A stretch of 29,980 nt of DNA from JADGNF01 sp964582085 (GTDB lineage: Archaea; Thermoproteota; Bathyarchaeia; Bathyarchaeales; Bathycorpusculaceae). Positions 25,377 through 29,980 of the stretch are shown here, piece by piece. The stretch is taken from the NCBI GenBank assembly GCA_964582085.1, contig CAZOPV010000012.1, positions 1 to 29,980 of the forward strand, read 5' to 3'. Numbering within the stretch: the first letter of the stretch is position 1; each line of letters begins with the position of its first letter. Both the position numbers and the translations under genes were made by a program. The notes beneath the pieces were generated by a model. That model ran no database searches. It saw only the letters and a list, made by a program, of their open reading frames with translations, and was not told the DNA's origin.

Positions 25377-25643
25377 GTGAACTCTATTTACCAGATATTT
25401 GAAATCAAGCTGAAACCAAAGGAAATCGACTTAGAAAATAATCTTGAAGAAGTGAAAAGGTTGAACTGGCGTTCGAATGAGCACTTTTTGGTAAAAGAAG
25501 ACAACGGGTTGAGGTATATTCTAAACTTTTCAGACTTTACTCTTAAGTGCGTCATGGGCGATCTATTTCTTATTGACGAGAAAGAATGGCTACCTGATAA
25601 TAATCCATCAAGAGAGGAGCTAGTCAATGAAGCAATAGCTTAG
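25377..25643 (+). CDS. Small hypothetical acidic protein
   Basis: The 88-residue frame starts at GTG 25377, four bases after the preceding stop, with no clear ribosome binding site. The product is acidic and soluble, with strands such as GLRYILNFSDFTLKCVMGDLFLID and a C-terminal helix (SREELVNEAI). I recognise no family. Its closeness to the previous small frame suggests a shared transcript. Confidence 0.4.
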   Translation: MNSIYQIFEIKLKPKEIDLENNLEEVKRLNWRSNEHFLVKEDNGLRYILNFSDFTLKCVMGDLFLIDEKEWLPDNNPSREELVNEAIA

Positions 25644-25751
25644 TTGGAAAAACTTCCTTTCAAACTTAAAGTCGCAGAAATCCTCCTACTTGTGAGACAC
25701 ATATGAAATAGCCCTCGGCTTAAACGGTTCATTCTTCCTCTGAGCGGTAAG

Positions 25752-25764
25752 TATTAATATTAAT
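25752..25764 (+). promoter_or_regulatory. TATA promoter of the MFS transporter gene
   Basis: TATTAATATTAAT is a clear A/T box. A start about 26 bases downstream falls near 25785, which leaves a leader of about 110 bases that begins with two tandem hairpins. Confidence 0.45.
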
Positions 25765-25788
25765 CACGGACTACTCTAAAAAACAGAA

Positions 25789-25822
25789 ACGGCTATGGCA
25801 TTAGCCGTGACTCCGAAGAGTC
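25789..25822 (+). promoter_or_regulatory. Two tandem hairpins in the MFS gene leader
   Basis: The first hairpin is ACGGCTA (25789-25795) with TAGCCGT (25802-25808), a perfect seven-base stem around six loop bases. The second follows without a gap: GACTC (25809-25813), loop CGAA, GAGTC (25818-25822). They lie at the predicted 5' end of the MFS mRNA, about 75 bases before its start codon. The pair could be a control element or only stabilise the RNA end; I match it to no known riboswitch. Confidence 0.5.
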
Positions 25823-25894
25823 AAAACCGCACAAAATAACAGCAATGCTGACAATGCCTACATAGTCAAAAAAAATAAAGAATGTGGGCAAAAG

Positions 25895-27145
25895 ATGGGT
25901 GCTGAATCGATCGCGAAAGAGGCAAGTTGGCTCAACAGAAACGTTCTCGCGATGGGTCTAACCAGCTTGTTTGGAGACGCAGGGCATGAAATGGTTACAG
26001 CGGTTCTGCCCTTCTTTCTTGCCGTGATAGGTGCTGGACCGGAGGCTTTGGGGTTTATTGAAGGCTTTTCCGATGCTACATCAAGTCTCGTAAAGTCTTT
26101 TTCGGGGTATCTGAGCGATAAAATTGGAAAGAGAAAACCAATAATTAGCATTGGTTATTTTTTTACGGGGGTATTTACGCCTCTTATTTCAACCGCTAAC
26201 TCTTGGTTTCAAGTTCTTGGTCTTCGAGTCACGGCTTGGTTAGGAAGAGGTGCCAGAGGACCACCTCGAGATGCCTTATTATCTGATTCCGTCTCTTCAG
26301 AAAACAGGGGAAAGGCATTTGGTTTCCATAGGACAATGGACACGGTGGGTGCCATCATCGGACCTGCTTTAGCATTGTTTTTCCTAACTTTTCTAAATTA
26401 CCACCAAATCATCATAATCTCTGTGATCCCAGGACTGATAGCCTTTTTCATCGTCTTTTTCTTTGTTCGTGAAGTCCGAAAGAAATCGCTGCCGGAGACT
26501 CCAGTTGTCTCTCCCCCTGGCGATGTTGTGGTTAAGGACAAGGGCTTTGTCAAATCAATCAGGGCACTTCCAAGGTCTTTTCGGCTCTTCCTTGTTGGCG
26601 TAGGCGTTTTTGGACTGGGTAACTTCGCAAACAGTCTGTTCACCTTAAGAGCACAACAGGTCTTAGCGCCAAGAGTAGGCGCCTTAGAGGCTTCAACTAT
26701 TGCTGTGGGGTTGTACACGTTGCTGAATGTTGCTTATGCGGCTTCTTCATTTCCAATAGGCGCACTTAGCGATAGGATTGGGCCGAGAAGAATTCTTGCA
26801 GCTGGCTATTTCATTTCAGCCATAGCCTGCTTGGGAACGGCTTTTCTTACAGCCTACTTTCTATTCCTGATTCCGCTTTTCCTTTTAGCAGGATTTTTCT
26901 CAGCAATTACAGATACTCTGGAGGGAACCGCTGCAGCTGACCTGTTGCCATCAGAGTCTAGGGGAACTGGTTTTGGCGTATTGCAAACGGTTAATGGCGT
27001 TGGGGACTTTGCATCTAGCGCCGTAGTCGGAGTACTTTGGACTCTCATATCTCCATTAGTAGCTTTTGGCTATGCAGCCGCGCTTTCGGCGGCTGGGGGT
27101 ATTATCCTTCTTTACCTAACTCGCGGAAATCACCCTTTGAAATAA
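25895..27145 (+). CDS. Major facilitator superfamily (MFS) transporter
   Basis: The 416-residue protein has 12 predicted membrane helices in two six-helix halves, with a central loop around 190-215. Between helices 2 and 3 it has the MFS signature GYLSDKIGKRKP; the second half repeats it as GALSDRIGPRR. The segment GKAFGFHRTMDTVGAIIGP is typical of a group of bacterial and archaeal drug-efflux-like MFS proteins, but the substrate is unknown. The ATG 25895 start has no good ribosome binding site. The long structured leader suggests control at the RNA level. Confidence 0.9.
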   Translation: MGAESIAKEASWLNRNVLAMGLTSLFGDAGHEMVTAVLPFFLAVIGAGPEALGFIEGFSDATSSLVKSFSGYLSDKIGKRKPIISIGYFFTGVFTPLISTANSWFQVLGLRVTAWLGRGARGPPRDALLSDSVSSENRGKAFGFHRTMDTVGAIIGPALALFFLTFLNYHQIIIISVIPGLIAFFIVFFFVREVRKKSLPETPVVSPPGDVVVKDKGFVKSIRALPRSFRLFLVGVGVFGLGNFANSLFTLRAQQVLAPRVGALEASTIAVGLYTLLNVAYAASSFPIGALSDRIGPRRILAAGYFISAIACLGTAFLTAYFLFLIPLFLLAGFFSAITDTLEGTAAADLLPSESRGTGFGVLQTVNGVGDFASSAVVGVLWTLISPLVAFGYAAALSAAGGIILLYLTRGNHPLK

Positions 27146-27177
27146 CAATAGGAAAAAGGTAAAGGATTGGAGGAAAA

Positions 27178-27213
27178 ATGCGTCAAATCGAGAATAGGTG
27201 TGAAAAAGTGTGA
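27178..27213 (+). CDS. Eleven-codon mini-ORF before the Nudix gene
   Basis: ATG 27178 has a perfect GGAGG six bases upstream and is followed by only ten codons (MRQIENRCEKV) and a stop. A second strong site, GGAGGAG (27219-27225), comes six bases after the stop. It may be a leader peptide or the remnant of a start region. No amino-acid bias suggests attenuation. Confidence 0.3.
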   Translation: MRQIENRCEKV

Positions 27214-27316
27214 ATGTAGGAGGAGATAAAGAATAATCTCAGAGAGAGACATTGCAAAAGGCAAGGTACTTCTGAGTGCCTGTGCCATAATCGAGGGAAA
27301 AAACAATGAAGTTCTT

Positions 27317-27697
27317 TTGATGTATGAGGGTGATATGCCATATCACAAGCAGTGGGTTCTTCCTGGAGGTTATGTTAGACCTGATGAGGCGGTTGAACAG
27401 ACAGTTATACGTGAAGTGGAGGAAGAAACAGGACTAAAGGTGGCATACACTAAACTCGTAGGTCTTTACGAGGATTTCTTGATTGAGAATGACGAACCCA
27501 TAAATCACGTTATCGCTGCATATAAGGTTGAAGTTGTAGGGGGCAGAATTGTCTTTTCCAAGGAAGCTATGGCGTACAAATGGCTCACTCTCAAAGAAGT
27601 CTTTAGTGACGCTGAAGTTCCTGAAGTGTTTAAAGGAATCCTGCAGGCTTTCTGCAAAGAGCATAAACGGCGTTTTTCTCTTTCAAGGCGATCTTGA
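27317..27697 (+). CDS. Nudix hydrolase
   Basis: The protein hydrolyses a nucleoside diphosphate linked to another group; the exact substrate is unknown. The Nudix box is complete: GGYVRPDEAVEQTVIREVEE followed by ETGL, fitting GX5EX7REUXEEXGU, with QWVLPGG before it. From TTG 27317 or ATG 27320 it has about 126 residues, but the first strand of the Nudix fold (SACAIIEGKNNEVLLM) is encoded in frame upstream, open back to 27230. That part has no ATG, GTG or TTG; candidates are ATA 27233 behind GGAGGAG, or CTG 27272. The true start is therefore probably non-standard or hidden by a frameshift. Confidence 0.85.
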   Translation: MMYEGDMPYHKQWVLPGGYVRPDEAVEQTVIREVEEETGLKVAYTKLVGLYEDFLIENDEPINHVIAAYKVEVVGGRIVFSKEAMAYKWLTLKEVFSDAEVPEVFKGILQAFCKEHKRRFSLSRRS

Positions 27698-27849
27698 CTT
27701 TGACATTTAAGTTTCATTTAGAGCCTGAACGATTCAAAACATATGGAGAACTTTCTGAATCAGAAAGAGCTGCGATAGAGCTTTACATAGCGCTGTTGCT
27801 GAATCAATTAGATGAAACTAAAAAAGGTTTGCACGGAAGAGTCTCTTGA
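27694..27849 (+). CDS. Small protein coupled to the Nudix gene
   Basis: A 51-residue frame starts at TTG 27694, overlapping the Nudix stop in TTGA, the same coupling seen between mre11 and rad50. The product is soluble with a clear helix (SESERAAIELYIALLLNQLDETKKG). I recognise no family. The overlap and the amphipathic helix make it a reasonable small gene, possibly a partner or dimerisation peptide of the Nudix protein. Confidence 0.35.
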   Translation: MTLTFKFHLEPERFKTYGELSESERAAIELYIALLLNQLDETKKGLHGRVS

Positions 27850-27954
27850 GGATTATAGTTTCTAGGAAAGTGGCCTCGTCGCTGAGCAGTGACAAGTTTA
27901 GAGGCTTCAATTATTAGATCACGCCCCAGATGGATACGCTCTATTAGGGGGTTT

Positions 27955-28172
27955 GTTGAGTCAGTGTTTTCCAATGCGTTATTTGTCCGAAAAACCTTAT
28001 CGTTACTTACATTAGGCTCAGCCGTCCGCAAACCCTTTCGCTCCGCCACATACGCCCTAAAGCGCTTTCAACCGAATCACGCCCCAACCCAAGCTCCTTA
28101 CCAACCTCCTTCGATGACCGCGGCTTACCATCACTCAACCACCACGATCTTAGCCTGAGTCACCGCGGTATG
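27955..28172 (-). pseudogene. Decayed winged-helix DNA-binding protein
   Basis: Three minus-strand pieces in shifting frames together resemble a winged-helix regulator. They are TAVTQAKIVVVE (near 28170-28135), LSDGKPRSSKEVGKELGLGR running on to a recognition-like helix (28138-28046), and AERKGLRTAEPN with the following NDKVFR (from 28049). The frame changes near 28046-28049 and probably near 28138. Intact relatives I recall from Bathyarchaeia have the order helix, SSKEIAEELGLS-type turn, RLWKRGL, RTAEPI. The C-terminal part is missing. The rest of 27850-28331 shows no gene. Confidence 0.55.
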
Positions 28173-28331
28173 AGTCGACTTCCATCCTCAAACACTCAAT
28201 AGCTTAAAAACTTTAAAATATCTACCGTTCAAACGCAAAGTGAAACCTTGAAAAACGGCAGAAACAAATCTCAATCTATACGCCTCAATAGCAAAAAATT
28301 GCCCAAAACAAGCGCTTTCAGGGGTTTTATG

Positions 28332-28485
28332 TGGTCGGGAGAGCAGGATTTGAACCTGCGACAGCTCGGTATCTGTGGCCTGTGCAGGCTAGAATGAAGC
28401 CCACCGTAGGTAGACCTCTACAGCTTCTCCACCAGCTAAGCCTGTTAGCCGGTTCGAGAGCTCTGCCAGGCTGAGCTACCTCCCG
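28332..28485 (-). tRNA. tRNA-Tyr (GTA) with two introns
   Basis: The minus strand folds into a tRNA with acceptor stem CGGGAGG/TCTCCCG, discriminator A, encoded CCA, D-arm GCTC/GAGC and T-arm GCAGG-TTCAAAT-CCTGC. The C1-G72 pair is the hallmark of archaeal tRNA-Tyr, and the loop CTGTAGA carries anticodon GTA. The anticodon stem is only complete if two introns are removed: about 30 bases (28425-28454) inside the 5' strand of the stem and about 47 bases (28371-28417) at the usual 37/38 site. Exons are roughly 28455-28485, 28418-28424 and 28332-28370. Intron 1 contains an eight-pair hairpin, CCGGCTAA with TTAGCTGG. Exact cut sites may shift by one or two bases. Confidence 0.92.
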
Positions 28486-28606
28486 TCAGAGTCTTAAAGG
28501 TAGTGTAAGAGAATTTATGTTTTACGGGGGTGGTTTGTTGGTTCTTAATATGCCACTTTTCTGCTTTGGGTTTGTTTTTAGTTTTGTTAAAGGTTAGTTG
28601 GTTTTT

Positions 28607-28811
28607 CGCGGGCAGATGTGTCCCACGTAACCTAACACTTAGCTTCACAGTGGAGCAGTACGCTCCTCTATGCTAAGCTCTCTCTGGCGTGGGAAGTGCG
28701 CCCGCGCCCACCGTGTCCCATGTTTGGGTAAACCCGTGCATCACAAGCAGGGCAAGCTTTGTGGATCTTGCCTCTTCCGCTGGGTCCGTCGGCATGGATT
28801 TAGCCGGTGGG
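28607..28811 (+). ncRNA. Candidate structured RNA of unknown family
   Basis: A GC-rich block in A/T-rich surroundings has no gene but many perfect stems. Domain 1: CGCGGGC 28607-28613 with GCCCGCG 28700-28706; TCCCACG 28621-28627 with CGTGGGA 28688-28694; CTTAGC 28638-28643 with GCTAAG 28672-28677; GGAGC 28652-28656 with GCTCC 28662-28666. Domain 2 follows directly: CCCACCG 28707-28713 with CGGTGGG 28805-28811, containing GGCAAG 28751-28756 with CTTGCC 28767-28772. The plus strand is favoured only by two extra G-U pairs. I find no core motifs of RNase P RNA, SRP RNA or 5S rRNA. Confidence 0.5.
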
Positions 28812-29107
28812 ATATAAACATAAAGTAGGCAAGGCAGTTAAGTATTTTCATGCCTTTTAGAGTTAGGTGCCATAGGTGTTGCATATTTAGAAAAATTTGT
28901 GACGTAATCCTTTGAGTGGTGTATAATTCTGTATAATTCTTCAATGTGTATAGTGGTTTTGGCTTTTGTATTCTGAGCAGTAATCTCAGAGTGAGCCTAT
29001 GGGGGAGTCAACGCTGAATTTCTTGTTTTTCTCTGAATTAATTATTTCGTTTAGGGTCAACAATTTGCATCGCCAATTTCTTTGCCAAATTATTTTGGCG
29101 TAGAAGG
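28812..29107. repeat. Intergenic region with a perfect ten-base tandem duplication
   Basis: GTATAATTCT occurs twice in immediate succession at 28921-28930 and 28931-28940. The rest of this stretch between the structured region and tRNA-His is A/T-rich with no coding signal that I can support. Confidence 0.5.
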
Positions 29108-29180
29108 GGCCGAGGCTGGGATTTGAACCCAGGCAAAAGGCTCCACAGGCCTCTAGGCTGCCAGACTACCTCACCTCGGC
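29108..29180 (-). tRNA. tRNA-His (GTG)
   Basis: The minus strand forms acceptor GCCGAGG/CCTCGGC, D-arm AGGT/GCCT, anticodon stem GAGGC/GCCTT with loop CTGTGGA (anticodon GTG), and T-arm CTGGG-TTCAAAT-CCCAG. The discriminator is C and the base before position 1 (29181) is G, which gives the G-1/C73 pair unique to tRNA-His. CCA is not encoded. There is no intron. A truncated integrase gene lies 45 bases upstream on the same strand. Confidence 0.95.
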
Positions 29181-29225
29181 CACTTTTTGGAAGTCTTCGG
29201 AAACTGGCGACATCAGGTTTTGTTA

Positions 29226-29669
29226 TCATTTGCGTTTCCTCAGGAATATTAACGTATCTTTTTGGCAGACGTATTCGAAGCCTACCTCGAGCAGTTCTTT
29301 GACTTCTTCAGGTTTCTCTGCGATTCTTACGGTGAATTGGTCGTTGGCGCCAGCTTCAAAGAGTGTGTGTTCGATGTTTATGTATATCTCGGTTGATTTT
29401 AGCGATTTATTTCCAAGGGAGTGTTGTACGTAGTATGGGTCTTTGGTTTGATGATAGAGCATGGTGGCTTTCCAGTGTCTGAGCGTGTGGAAAGTTATTC
29501 TTAGCAGCCGTGGGTTTTGTAATGTTTGTGCTAGTCGTCTGCGGGTTTTTATGAAGGTTGTTTTCATCGATTTAAGAGAGCCTGTAAAGATTTGAGTGCT
29601 AGTTTTCGGCGATGCATATAGCGTTTCTTTCCGTCTTGGTGTAAGTTTTGGCTGGCAGTAGTGGTTCAC
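29226..29669 (-). pseudogene. Tyrosine integrase, C-terminal fragment
   Basis: The 147-residue frame is the C-terminal part of an archaeal XerC/D-like recombinase. It keeps the HxxR motif (HTLRH, His61 and Arg64), the motif around LGNKSLKST and the catalytic Tyr96 in EIYINIE. The first catalytic arginine and the whole DNA-binding N-terminus are missing. Upstream on the minus strand the same frame is closed by a stop near 29800 and shows no integrase-like sequence. The family histidine in LGHKS is Asn87 here. Its place beside tRNA-His suggests the remains of an element that integrated at that tRNA. Confidence 0.75.
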
Positions 29670-29980
29670 TTTGTTTTTGGCTTGGGCGGCTGCGGTTGAG
29701 AGGAGAAGCGGCGGTGGGAGGCATTGTTCTTCTTCCCTGTTGCCCAGGAAAAAAGGCGTTGGGTTGTAGTAATTTATCAGGGTGTTTGATGGCTCTGGCT
29801 AATCCTGATTTGGTTTCCGCGGTTAAGTTGGGTATGTTGGAGTGGCATGTTTTTTGTTGGGTAGAAGAAAAATTGGTGTTTTTCCGAAAAAAGGGCGGTT
29901 TTTTCTTCTTTTGGGGCGTGTTTTTTGCGTGGTGGGGTTTAGGAGGGTTTTCTTTTTTTGCTTGTTGTTTTTGGAATTGA
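29670..29980. other. Window end, no recognisable gene
   Basis: The last 311 bases are G/T-rich on the plus strand with several homopolymer runs. The open frames on both strands give low-complexity products without family features. It may be the eroded N-terminal part of the integrase or unrelated flanking DNA. Confidence 0.4.

Noticed and set aside
25789..25822. Guanidine-II (mini-ykkC) riboswitch because of the two tandem hairpins
   Set aside because: The loops are TGGCAT and CGAA rather than the ACGR loops of that class.
25809..25822. Intrinsic terminator
   Set aside because: The hairpin is not followed by a T-run, and it lies downstream of a promoter and upstream of a gene.
28607..28811. 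RNase P RNA, SRP RNA or 5S rRNA
   Set aside because: None of the conserved cores (such as the GAGGAA and ACAGAA regions of RNase P or the GGAA tetraloop hairpin of SRP helix 8) could be found on either strand.
29648..29980. A plus-strand frame of 110 codons at the window end
   Set aside because: The product is low-complexity (Phe, Trp and Gly runs), overlaps the integrase fragment on the other strand and runs off the end without recognisable features.

Overview
The window is archaeal and looks like a Thermoproteota genome, most likely of the Bathyarchaeia (MCG) type. The evidence is an archaeal 16S rRNA 3' end, TATA-box promoters with short leaders, many TTG and GTG starts, uS10, Mre11-Rad50, a eukaryote-like eL22 protein, a tRNA-Tyr split by two introns, and a truncated integrase and winged-helix fragment of a kind I associate with Bathyarchaeia. 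The lineage call is inference; no complete marker gene is present to prove it.

Layout. 1-191 is the 3' end of 16S rRNA; no 23S gene follows. 515-3352 encodes a two-gene ABC importer (fused double permease, ATPase with TOBE domain) without a binding protein. 3399-4619 holds eL22 and an FAH-family hydrolase. Rad50 and Mre11 lie on the minus strand (4625-7929). A zinc-finger M50 protease, uS10 and a DUF1622 membrane protein fill 8096-10026.

The centrepiece is a nine-gene operon at 10388-18457 with the order of complex I (A, B, fused CD, H, I, J, K, L, M). Its large subunit keeps all four nickel-ligand cysteines of a [NiFe] hydrogenase. It therefore reads as a complex-I-shaped, ion-pumping group 4 hydrogenase, probably coupling ferredoxin oxidation to H2 formation or the reverse. 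It has no NuoN and no NADH or F420 module. The large subunit stops exactly at the usual maturation cleavage point. Subunits K and L lack conserved charged residues of the proton path. A 10-bp direct repeat brackets the predicted operon promoter.

Downstream on the minus strand are a Lon-like protease with an arginine in its Walker A motif and a CDF cation transporter. They are followed on the plus strand by a flippase-like UPF0104 membrane protein, a small-protein/pilin pair and a prenyltransferase-repeat protein. From about 25.1 kb the window becomes accessory: small ORFs, an MFS transporter behind a leader with two tandem hairpins, a Nudix hydrolase without a normal start codon, a decayed winged-helix gene, tRNA-Tyr, a GC-rich structured region that may be an unknown RNA, tRNA-His, and a truncated tyrosine integrase beside that tRNA. 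The last 300 bases hold nothing I recognise.
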